The notes under the pieces are model-generated. The model was not told the origin of the DNA. It saw only the letters and a list, made by a program, of their open reading frames with translations, and ran no database searches. Shown piece by piece: positions 11,571-22,847 of a stretch of 64,000 nucleotides of DNA. Within the stretch, counting starts at the first letter, position 1. The number at the start of each line of letters is the position of its first letter. Source of the stretch: Argopecten irradians. Taxonomy: Eukaryota > Mollusca > Bivalvia > Pectinida > Pectinidae. A program made the translations under genes and the position numbers. The stretch covers positions 14,393,544 to 14,457,543 of the forward strand of contig NC_091144.1 in assembly GCF_041381155.1 (NCBI RefSeq), given 5' to 3'.

Positions 11571-13069
11571 CTGAAGAATATGATTAAAAAACTATATTGT
11601 ACATGGTAACCGCATTGACAGATATAAATAATGAAATAGAATCTTGAAGTATGACATTGGGCTTACAGTAGGTTATTATGTAGCCGTCGATAGAGACGCT
11701 TCATCTCCCGCATAACCTGGTCCTATACCTCGCTTATGTTCTGTAGAAATGTTTCTGCTAGTCGTTATTTTGTTACGGTTGGTTTAAAATTAATATCTAA
11801 AATTACAAAGAAACTGTTTAAACTCTGTATAATGTTTAGACAAGGTAGTACTAACAGTCCCGCGAATGATGCAATGCTTTCCTTAAATGTGATATATTCT
11901 ATAACTACGTATGAACATGATTTTTTTTTCATTGAGTCTCATATTTATTAGTAAACTCACAATATTAATGTCTTCATAATATATGCACATGAGATATTTT
12001 TTTTTTTTTTTTTTTTGCAGACGTTTTGCAAAATTTGACTTCATAAACATTTGCTACAGGAAGGCAAGCTTTTAACATCCAAGGATAGTAATGTTGATGT
12101 TATTTATAATATTCGAAATACCTGAAACAGGAAAATCCAATCTTTATTTGTTTCCTTTCATAACATTTAATGTTTAATATAAAACAAATAAACCGGTAGA
12201 GTATGTATGTATATTTAACAAAGTACACGTGCATAAGGCCTGTTTGCCCCTTTTCCTATTTTGCTGGTAACATATGAAAATATATTATTGACTCCTACCT
12301 CTGCAAACATTTAAAAATACGATTTCTCGTTATCTTGCTTATAGGTGTTCAATGACAATACCACCTTTGGTGATATAATTGGTTTTGTCCATATCTTCGA
12401 CAATAGATACAGCATATTTTCTCAGTGAAAATCCTCTTGCGTAAACTGCATGCGTGAATATTTTGACAAGTGCTTAATTTTACGATTTGGATTTAGAAAA
12501 TTTTCACAGAGTTGTTATTTTCGCGAAAGATACACTTTCCGACTTTTAAGAACGAAATTCATTCATGCACAAAAATATAACGCGATGGGAATATTTTCGC
12601 GATCAAGCGACCTCCGCATAATTAGAGTAAATTTGCCCTTCGCGTAAATACCCAAGTTCACAGTAACTAGTAGTGTAGCCGTGAAATGTTGGACACAATT
12701 TGCATTCACCTTAATGATAATGTTGGTAGTTGTCAATATGTAAGGAAAAATTTTAGAAAATATTTTCAGTGCCAAATAAACAAAAAGGCCATGTTCTTTA
12801 ATTTGTTGATCAGTTACTATATTGTATATTATGTTCACTCGATTTATACCGTCAAAATCAGTAACAATTATTTTGAAATGTTAAGTTTACTTGGTTAAGC
12901 CGTTAATCACCGCTTTTATTTTTCCACAAGATGTACTATTTACAAGTATTGTATTGATTCATAGGTATAAAATAAACGAATTACCTGCCATTTCTGTACA
13001 TTAATGCCCTCATGTAGATAAGTTAGGCACAGCATATCGTCAAGTCTACAGGGACCTTGTAATTTTATA
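11571..13069. other. Presumed Tlx intron 1 sequence, truncated at the duplication edge (copy 1)
   Basis: AT-rich DNA upstream of the homeobox exon. Apart from a long T-run (about 12000-12016, shorter in copy 2) and a stretch with repeated TTCGCG motifs (12470-12655), nothing stands out. It ends at 13069 where homology with copy 2 stops. Confidence 0.5.
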
Positions 13070-13072
13070 CCA

Positions 13073-15193
13073 ATGACTCCAGCATCTTCGTCTCATGCAC
13101 CCATAGCAGATGAGCCAACATTAATGACTCCAGCATCTTTGTCTCATGCACCCATAGCAGATGAGCCAACATTAATGACTCTAGCATCTTCGTCTCATGC
13201 ACCCATAGCAGATGAGCCAACATTAATGACTCTAGCATCTTCGTCTCATGCACCCATAGCAGATGAGCCAACATTAATGACTCTAGCATCTTCGTCTCAT
13301 GCACCCATAGCAGATGAGCCAACATTAATGACTCCAGCATCTTTGTCTCATGCACCCATAGCAGATGAGCCAACGTTAATGACTCTAGCATCTTCGTCTC
13401 ATGCACCCATAGCAGATGAGCCAACGTTAATGACTCTAGCATCTTCGTCTCATGCACCCATAGCAGATGAGCCAACATTAATGACTCCAGCATCTTCGTC
13501 TCATGCACCCATAGCAGATGAGCCAACATTAATGACTCTAGCATCTTCGTCTCATGCACCCATAGCAGATGAGCCAACATTAATGACTCCAGCATCTTCG
13601 TCTCATGCACCCATAGCAGATGAGCCAACATTAATGACTCCAGCATCTTCGTCTCATGCACCCATAGAAGATGAGCCAACATTAATGACTCTACCATCTT
13701 TGTCTCATGCAGCCATAGCAGATGAGCCAACATTAATGACTCTAGCATCTTCGTCTCATGCACCCATAGAAGATGAGCCAATGTTAATGACTGTAGCATC
13801 TTCGTCTCATGCACCCATAGCAGATGAGCCAACGTTAATGACTCCAGCATCTTCGTCTCATGCACCCATAGCAGATGAGCCAACATTAATGACTCTAGCA
13901 TCTTTGTCTCATGCACCCATAGCAGATGAGCCAACATTAATGACTCTAGCATCTTCGTCTCATGCACCCATAGCAGATGAGCCAACATTAATGACTCCAG
14001 CATCTTTGTCTCATGCACCCATAGCAGATGAGCCAACATTAATGACTCTACCATCTTTGTCTCATGCACCCATAGTAGATGAGCAAATGTTAATGACTCC
14101 AGCATCTTTGTCTCATGCACACATAGCAGATGAGCCAACATTAATGACTCTACCATCTTTGTCTCATGCACCCATAGTAGATGAGCAAATGTTAATGACT
14201 CTAGCATCTTCGTCTCATGCACCCATAGCAGATGAGCCAACATTAATGACTCTAGCATCTTCGTCTCATTCACCCATAGCAGATGAGCCAACATTAATGA
14301 CTCCAGCATCTTCGTCTCATGCAGCCATAGCAGATGAGCCAACATTAATGACTCCAGCATATTCGTCTCATGCAGCCATAGCAGATGAGCCAACATTAAT
14401 GACTCCAGCATCTTCGTCTCATGCAGCCATAGCAGATGAGCCAACATTAATGACTCTAGCATCTTCGTCTCATGCACCCATAGAAGATGAGCCAATGTTA
14501 ATGACTCTAGCATCTTCGTCTCATGCACCCATAGCAGATGAGCCAACGTTAATGACTCCAGCATCTTCGTCTCATGCACCCATAGCAGATGAGCCAACAT
14601 TAATGACTCTAGCATCTTTGTCTCATGCACCCATAGCAGATGAGCCAACATTAATGACTCTACCATCTTCGTCTCATGCACCCATAGCAGATGAGCCAAC
14701 ATTAATGACTCCAGCATCTATGTCTCATGCACCCATAGCAGATGAGCCAACATTAATGACTCCAGCATCTTTGTCTCATGCACCCATAGCAGATGAGCCA
14801 ACATTAATGACTCTAGCATCTTCGTCTCATGCACCCATAGCAGATGAGCCAACATTAATGACTCCAGTATTTTTGTCTCATGCACCCATAGTAGATGAGC
14901 AAATGTTAATGACTCTAGCATCCTCGTCTCTAGCATCCTCGTCTCTAGCATCTTCGTCTCATGCACCCATAGCAGATGAGCCAACATTAATGACTCTACC
15001 ATCTTTGTCTCATGCACCCATAGCAGATGAGCCAACGTTAATGACTCCAGCATCTTCGTCTCATGCACCCATAGCAGATGAGCCAACATTAATGACTCCA
15101 GCATCTTCGTCTCATGCACCCATAGCAGATGAACCAACGTTAATGACTCTACCATCTTCGTCTCATGCACCCATAGCAGATGATCCAACGTCT
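13073..15193 (+). repeat. Coding minisatellite, 41 units of 51 bp
   Basis: The unit begins ATGACTCCAGCATCTTCGTC and encodes 17 residues. Units differ mainly at a few positions (Pro/Leu at residue 3, Ser/Leu at 6, Ala/Glu/Val at 12, Thr/Met at 16), so variants recur in a patchwork, as expected of unequal exchange or conversion. Unit 37 carries two extra 15-bp pieces (CTAGCATCCTCGTCT). Because 51 is a multiple of three and the unit lacks stops in another frame too, the minus strand is also open over long stretches; that is a side effect, not a gene. Confidence 0.97.
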
Positions 15194-18100
15194 CTTGGAT
15201 CTTTGACCGTAGATGAGGAGCCTGGATCTTCAACTCACAGGTTTTGTCCTAGAAATATGACATTACCAGATTCTTCTGACTCATCCAAGGTTTCAGAAAA
15301 TGAAAATGATTCTACATATATCCCATCTAATGATGAGATGTTTTCCCATGTATCTGACTCTTACTCCTCTGAGGAAATAGAATATCAAGGTGCCCCAAAA
15401 ATCAAGAATGTTACTACAGACAGTGATGATGATGATGATTGTGTGGTCTCTGGCAGCAATAAACTTAAAGAGAAAGATATTGTGCGGGATAAGAAAATGT
15501 CTGGTATTTATATGAGAAAACATACACACAAGGAAAAGGGGTCATGTGCCAAACGGGTTTATGATAATTTTCATGCATGCTTCTACTGTGGAAAATTGGT
15601 GCTACATATTGCAGTACATATGAAAATACATAGAAAGGAAAAGGAAGTAAAGGAAATCATGAAAGAGGAAAAAAAAGATTTCACAAATCTTAGAAAACGC
15701 GGAGACGATAGGCACAATAGAGCGGTGGTTAAATCTGGAATGGGAGAAATGATTCTGGCAAGGAGGCCAAGTAACAACAAGTTCGATGTGTCGCTGTATG
15801 GACCATGTCCACACTGTTACGAATGGATTCTTCTAGATAACATAAAGGAGCATCATCGAAAATGCACAGAGACACAAAGGGGAAAGACAATGTATACTGA
15901 AAGGAAAAGAGATTTAGTTGTAAAATCGTCAATCATTGCTGGACACTACAGATCAAAACCTTCAGAAATGATGGCAAAAGAAGTTTTTAGTTCCATGCTG
16001 AAAGATACTGTGAGTGAAATTGCTCAAAATGACAAACTGATTGTATCTCTTGGAGAAAGCTGGCTGCGTAGAAACCTGGATAATGAGGCAAAACGGAAGT
16101 ATTATGCCAGCTCAAGAATGCGTCTTTGTGCAAAATTACTGAAAAACCTACGAGAAAGAGATGCAAGTAAAAAGACAGATGGCAGTGAAAGTGATGCTGA
16201 GAGTGATCATGGTGAAGCTGAGTCTATGTCAGCTGAAACTTCGAAAAGTCTTTGGCAGTACTTAACAGTCAAAAAATTTGATGATGTCATTGTAGCAGCA
16301 ATCCAATGTGCAGCGCCATACATGGATGATGAAGAGGATTTAAGATCCCCATCAAACGCAATAAAACTGAAATATGATATTAGGAGATTAGTTAATGCAA
16401 AATGGGCATTCATTGTTAAAAGCCAGGGAGAGGCCAAACTAGCAGAGGAATGTAAAGTCTTTCTAAGTCTGATGGATATAGAATGGGCAGAGAAAGTCAC
16501 TAAAATGGCATATTCAGTTCTTCAACGCAGGAAATACACAGAAGTGAAAGAAGTCCCATCTCCAGCAGATATCAAAACCCTAACCCAACATCTTATGCAG
16601 GAATTGAAGGCCATTAAGTTGATTCCAGAGAATTTCACTAGAATTGCTGTCTTGTGTTTGACACGACTAATGATGTACAACAAAAGACGTTCTGGAGAGA
16701 TCGAGGTTGTGAAGTAAGTAAATTAAAGCATACATTTTGCATGTATTTAATGAGTTGTTTTAACCTCAAAATATTATTATTTTTCATTGATAAACTATTT
16801 GTAATTTGAACATCCCACACTTCTTATTTTTATCAATATGTTTGAATACATTTTTTTTTATTTGTTTCATGTATTTAACATTTAATAACTTTCTGATTGA
16901 AGAGAAAAGATGGAAATAAATAACATTTATTATCCTCGATGCCATTTTTCAAAAACTATCAAGAAGTTATTGACTAATTGAAAACAATTTTGATGCTTTT
17001 TGTTTCTAAAACCTTGTTTGAGCATAACTAAAATAATTTAATCATTTCTTGACCAGAATTTCTTACAGTTGGTTCAGTTACAATCTAAACTTGAGATGAT
17101 TCAGTGATAATATTATCCATGGTTATTTTAGGCAGAGTAGCTATGCCTCAAGAATTCAAAACATGAGTGATATGGACAAATCTTTGGCAGAAGACCTAAC
17201 AGATGTTGAGAAATACCTGCTTAACTCGCAAGATTTGATGACCGTGCGCGGAAAGGTTTGTAATTGATCCGTAATTTAATTTCCAGATATTAATGGGATT
17301 TATTCTATACACAATGCAAATATGTCATTAAAACTTGAAATATGTAAATATCATAAAAAGAAAGTACCATAGATGTATATAAACAAATGTAATGTAAATA
17401 TAAATCTATTAAGTTGATATTGTGTAAAAGTATCCAGCTACAGACTGATGCATTTTTTTGATCTAGTAATTTTTCTATTGTTGTTTCTTGCTTGACCATC
17501 TCTTATGCATGCCCAAACATTTACCAATCTTATTATGATATCCTGAGTGTCATTTTAAATCAATTTAATGAAAAAGACAGTGGTCTTGTGTAGTAATTAT
17601 TGATTAAATTAGACTAATGTTGATGCAATTTATTTCAGCGTGGAAGACCTGTGCCTATTATTGTGCCATCAGATGCAAAGAAACCACTGCAGTTTCTGTC
17701 ATCCAAGGAAATGAGAGACAAGGCAAGGATTTTGCCATGCAATGACTTTCTGTTTCCAAATTCAAGTAAGTAACAGTAATAAGTAGGAAAAGTCTTGCTG
17801 TCATTTTAACAGTACATACACCCATTTCAAAGGCATTCTTTACTTATCTCTATTTAAGTATGTTTTGCATTCAAATATATAATTGTTATTGCCGGCATAG
17901 AGAAATGAACATAGAAGGGGCTTGTAGAATCATTTTGGCGTTGACGTCGATGTTGCAAGGTTAAAGTTTTACCACTGTTCTATCAAAGAATATCAGTTTA
18001 CTTGATCTTGATTTATCACAATAAACTGAGAGAGGCGAGCTATGCTTTTCTCAAACATTGAATCTTGGATATTAGGATGAACTCTGTGAAGCATTAAAAT

Positions 18101-21100
18101 AAATTGGAGCACAGTATGTCTTACATTGATATTTGAACTGTTTTTCGGGATGCTGTTCTATATCAAAATAATTTTATATTTTCAGTGAAGTCATACATAA
18201 GGGCATATCATTCCCTCAAAACAATATGCAATGAGTGCAGCTTGTCAACACCAAAACAAATTACAAGTGTGTCTCTTAGAAAATATACGGCCACACTAAC
18301 TCAGGTATCAAGTTTGAATAAATTATATCTGAATCAATTGTCAATCATCAGATAGGTCTCTTCATTCAACATCCTGCCATCATTAACAATGAATTATCTT
18401 TTTCGTGTGTGATATGTGAACAAGGTACATGCTAATGAAAATAAGTAACATATTTTTACACCCCAACCACGAAGGAAGGGAAGCGAAATATCATGTCATC
18501 GATGGTCATCCTGTCCTTTTGTTTCCTATCCAATTCTATTATACATTGTATTAATTTAATTATAATAATTTCATTTTTCAGATGTTTGACTTAAGCAAAT
18601 ACCAGCTTGAGTGGGTCTGTAAACATTTAGGCCACACTAAAAGAGTGCATAAAGAACATTACCAGCAAACCAGTAGTTTGCTGGAAAGAGTCCATGTCTC
18701 AAAACTCTTACTGGTCCAAGACCTTGGACTTACGTCCAAGTATAAAGGCCAAAGTTTGGAGGATTTGGATATTAGAGGTATACTTAATACTGCCAAATAT
18801 TTGCCTAGACTTTTAGCATGATAAATCAAGACTGTAAAAGGGTTAAATTATTTCATTTGGAAATATGAAGTCTTGAAGATATACTTTACCTGGTAAGTAA
18901 TATCTTGTAAGACTGTAAGTTTTATTCATATATTTTAAAATGTCATTAATTTTTTCATGACAATGCTTCTAAATTAATGTTGTGATATCTATGAGGTGAT
19001 GTAATGAATATATTGTGATCACAATTTTATTTTGAATTTTTCATAGAAATTGTGATGCCAAGTGCTGGTGACTTACCTGATTCCAGCAGCAGTCGAACAT
19101 CAATTGAAGCATCAGTTGAAGCAGTTGAACCATCAGTTGAACCATCAGAACAGAAGAGGTATGTGATTCAATTTTGCTTATACGTTCAGCTTAATTTTTT
19201 TATGAAATATCTGAACTCATTGTTCTTGGCACTTTAAGAGGATCCTTACGATAAACTAACTATCCACTGCTAATAAATTCTTTTAAGAGGTGAGTGTGAA
19301 CACACAAGGAAAACTAATTCAATTAATTGACTATGTCACATATATTCTGTTCCAGTCATGAAAATGTTAGAAATTAATATATTGCTCAAATATGATGAAC
19401 ATTATTTTAAACTGTTGGTGTACAGATGATTCCGCTTATTTGAATAAGTCATTTTCCAGAAGAAAATATGCAAATAACCGGAGTATTCGAATAGGCGGAG
19501 ATGGCATTAAGCACCTCCGTTTGACCCCCTACATATCCATGTGAACAGGCAGATAGATATCGTTTCTTCTAATGATAAATACGTAAATCATTTACTCTTA
19601 AAACGAACAATAGGTGATTATTTTTGAAGTTGTAAATCAATTTTAATTGTTTCATAACAAAAAATATTCCAATATTAGATTCTTTTTTACGCTAGATCGA
19701 CACGTGAATCTTTGAGAAACAGCTAAACGATCGATATCAAATGCAATAACTAAACACGATTGAATTTGTGTCTGCAATTCTGAACCTAAATAATAAACTA
19801 ATTTACATACATTTGCCCGGCAAAATGAGCTTACGATCATGATTAAACGATCAACTAGCAGTGTTGTTTTGACACTTGGGTATGAATTCGAAAATGGCGG
19901 CGGGTGATGAAGCCATGTGTTCCCTGGACCTAAACTTGTTTTGAGAATTCTTCCTGTAATGTTGATCGATACGGCGAATAGCTTGGTAACATTTCAGAAA
20001 TTAATGCATATCCAAGTAGCAATGAAACGAGGTAGCAAGTATCTTTTGTATCCATAATATTACATACAAAACTTGCAGTAGTCATTGCACGCCGACTTTG
20101 TATGCTTTTATGTCTCGTTCAACGAGACGCTTGATACACACATGTCTCGCGTAGTCATCAAGACTCTTCTGGTTGAACGAGACTACTCATAAATGGCGAT
20201 TGTTGTAGGGAAGCATGTTTTCTCCAAACGATCGCCAACTAAGGTACGTTATGTTAATAAATAAACATATTTGAAAGTGCAAATGCTTTAATTAGATGTT
20301 TGAGTCAGTGATTATTTTACTAAAGTAATGATCTACCTCTGCTGATGTAAATCGTAACAGCGTTGAATACCTTTGCAGATTCATGCATAAAATAACAAGC
20401 CATACGATAACATTAATCTGTCTCCATGATGATTTCTAGTAAAAGCGAAGTATCTTGAAACATATATCGGCGAATTTCACTAAATATATATTACAAAATT
20501 GATAAATATTCAATTTTATTTTTAGAATTTCCCAAATATTTTATTCGAATAACTGGAGGTCATGTAAAAGTCTATTCAAATACACGGAGTTGAAAAACAA
20601 AGATAAAGAAGGAAAAAAATCTGGACCGCAGAATTTTATGTAAAGAACCGAAATATTCAAATAACCGTTATTCGATTATGTGGAGTCCTCTGTATATTCT
20701 TTTAATTGTATGCAATTATGAATGCAAAAGGGGCAAGGATGACCTAAAGCCATCATGTTTTGTCTGTCGTCATTCTGTTATTTTCCGGATAGGTCCAAAA
20801 TCCAAGATGGTCATCAGGTCCACCATTTTGAAAACACATTTTAAAATTATTCTCCAGTTCTTTTGTCGGATTGAGCAAAGTCTCTTTGTATGTTTTGTCT
20901 GTATGTTCGTCATTATCTCCCTCATTATTCAAGCTTTAAACTTGTATACAGATGATTGTGTTTTAAAAACACATTTGTATATACAGTCTTACCCACTTAT
21001 ATTGAACTCGGGTATATTGAAATCCTGCTTAACAAGTATACAATCCCCTTCCACAATGCCATATAATCTATGTATTTTTTCCCGGTTAAGTTGAATTGGC

Positions 21101-22834
21101 TACTATGAAATCCCATGTTGTATGAAGTCTTGTTTGTCCCAGTCACCACTTTTTCAACTAATTTTACCCGGATATTGTGTAAACATTTGACTGATATGAA
21201 TCGGTGGCTCAAGCCAGACATAGTGTACATTGTTTAAACAAAGGCGAGAATGGGCCGTGCCCTGTATGAATGGAAACTTAATTGACCTTGAAGTTGAGTG
21301 TTCACAGATGAGTTTTGATGTTGTGAGTAAAAGTCGTAACAAAAATATAAACCAGTCGTGGAACAAGGACTAAACCTAAAACACAAATAACGAAGGAATT
21401 TGACATCAAACCCAGTACATTAGGTGAGATTTTGAACTAAAAGATAGAATAATAGAGACATGTGAAAGAGGAAAGTTTACTCCGAAACGGAAACGGAAGC
21501 TGTGACAGGGTCGAGGTTGAGTCCGATAACCCAGATTACCTGATTCCATTAACGAATAACATGGGTATGGAATGTAGTTATTTCTGTAGATAATTACGTT
21601 TCTATGGATGATAACGTCACCACAACCACAACATTATCAGATCTATGTACTAACGTCGACATTGACTAGGATGACGATGATGATTAAAAACATGACTAGG
21701 CTAATGCTGAGGCACGAAACTGCTGCATCACTAAACTAACAACTTGAAGGTACATTCAAAAAAACAAAACGTTTTTAAAATATTTTTGTCAGTCTTGCTT
21801 GCAATAGTTTTATTTGTCAGCAACAAATTTGTTGACAAATAAGAGACAGTCTCGCAAAAGCAATTTCTTTCAAAAATGACAATAAGGCTTAATTACCGGA
21901 GAACAGACTGCAGTATCGAGGGTATGATATATTGTAAATGTTAAATGTTTAATGAAATCAATTTTATAAAAAAAATTATGTAAATTAAAACAAATGATTC
22001 TAAAATTAGTTTATTAAAATATTTTGATTTTCTTGTTGTCGTTGTTGATGGTCGGATCTACGTCTAACAAGGGAAGTAAACTCGAGATGTCCTACGAAAA
22101 TGCCAACCCGGTTATATAGAAACCCGCTTATTATAAACAAATTCATACGGTCCCCTGAAATTCATTATATACAGGTCAGACAGTATTCCTCATGGTACAG
22201 TAGTTAGATGACCATTAATGCCCTTGTTGTCATCCAGTAGCCTTTTACAAAATTATAATCACAAATTTCAACTCGGGTTAATTTCAATGTTTACAGTTTA
22301 ACTTGGCTTTAGAAGAGTTTGGAATAATTCTGCAGTATTCACAACATCAATGTTGTAATTTAAGTCATGTTCTGACTGAAGGGAAAAATCTTTAAACAGC
22401 GAAAAATGCAACATTTTTTTTATATTGAAAATGTAATTTATGTCTATGTTGCAGTGATGATGAAAATTAAACAGCAAAAAATGCAACATTTTTTTTTATA
22501 TTAAAAATGTAATTTATGTCTATGTTGCAGTGATGATGAAAATGACAGCTCTGAAGATGCATCTATCTTCAAATCAGAGAGTGACAGTGGTGATGAGGAT
22601 CATGAGCCCAAAGAAAAAAAACAAAGAAGAGCCCGAAAAACATGGACTCAGCAAGAAGAAGATGAAATTAATCTCTATTTTGAAGACTACCTGAAAGCAG
22701 GTATTACTCCAAGGGGTCCTGCGTGCGAAAAGGCTAAGTTAAAAAGCAAAGCTAACAAAGGCCAAATCCAGTTTAGGCAGAACCATTTGATAATAAAAAA
22801 AATCAGTGCAATGAATCATAAAAAAAGATTGTGA
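13073..22834 (+). CDS. Repeat-rich zinc-finger / tyrosine-recombinase-like protein, seven exons, 1540 codons
   Basis: Exons: 13073-16713, 17132-17255, 17639-17765, 18186-18304, 18582-18777, 19047-19158, 22531-22834. All introns are GT-AG and the phases join without a stop. Order along the protein: 41 near-identical 17-residue units (1-707; MTPASSSHAPIADEPTL type), an acidic Ser-rich linker, a C-x2-C-x9-H-x3-H motif from Cys836, a C-x2-C...H...C motif from Cys912, then a domain resembling tyrosine recombinases: NKRRSGE (about 1203-1209), RGKRGRPVP (Lys1255), SLRK (Arg1329), LGH (His1355) and a candidate nucleophile Tyr1364; finally a Myb/SANT-like tail (RKTWTQQEEDEINLYF). From memory, this C-terminal architecture matches an uncharacterised, often expanded metazoan family; similarity to Crypton-type recombinases is inference. 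The His of the usual HxxR motif is replaced (VSLR), so catalysis is doubtful. A stop at 13019 precedes the first ATG, and the true 5' end may be missing because homology to copy 2 ends at 13069. Confidence 0.85.
19423..20692. mobile_element. TA-flanked DNA transposon remnant, pogo/Tigger-like ends, in intron 6
   Basis: The left end CAGATGATTCCGCTTATTTG and the complement of the right end (CAGAGGACTCCACATAATCG) are imperfect inverted repeats, each bordered by TA, the target duplication of Tc1/mariner and pogo elements. The inside has no long open frame, so the element is non-autonomous or decayed. It sits wholly in the 3.4-kb intron before the last exon of the recombinase-like gene. Confidence 0.5.
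20984..22183. mobile_element. Second TA-flanked DNA transposon remnant in intron 6
   Basis: The left end CAGTCTTACCCACTTATATT and the complement of the right end (CTGTCTGACCTGTATATAAT) are imperfect inverted repeats next to TA dinucleotides. Subterminal sequences (TTGAACTCGGG and CCCGGTTATATAGAAACCC) are also partly complementary. No transposase frame is visible. Together with the element at 19423-20692 it makes up most of intron 6. Confidence 0.45.
22395..22543 (+). repeat. Tandem duplication of an intron/exon boundary, two units of about 75 bp
   Basis: Two adjacent units (about 22395-22468 and 22469-22543) each contain a T-run, the acceptor sequence TCTATGTTGCAG and the exon start TGATGATGAAAAT. 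Use of the second acceptor (exon start 22531) keeps the frame open to the stop at 22834. Use of the first (exon start 22455) would meet TAA after SDDEN. The second is therefore taken as the real exon 7 start. Confidence 0.85.
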
Positions 22835-22847
22835 AGATTGTGATTAA

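Larger units (their letters stand above)
1..13069. repeat. Large duplicated segment, copy 1 (about 13 kb, direct repeat of 40483-52988)
   Basis: Base 1 onward matches base 40483 onward nearly base for base, in the same orientation, until 13069, where the first copy switches abruptly to the coding minisatellite. Differences are scattered substitutions and short indels plus one large indel near 853-1337. The left border is outside the window. The content is the 3' half of Tlx, an unknown 89-bp exon, a MITE and otherwise AT-rich noncoding DNA. It could be a segmental duplication or an unmerged haplotype; the density of differences looks allelic to the eye but was not computed. Confidence 0.95.

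Noticed and set aside
13065-15233. Long minus-strand open frames (550 and 171 codons, MLESLMLAHLLWVHETK repeats)
   Set aside because: They are shadows of the 51-bp coding repeat; they end where the repeat ends and have no unique sequence, whereas the plus frame continues into spliced domains.
20678-21094. 138-codon plus-strand frame in intron 6
   Set aside because: It crosses the ends of two transposon remnants and has no recognisable domain.
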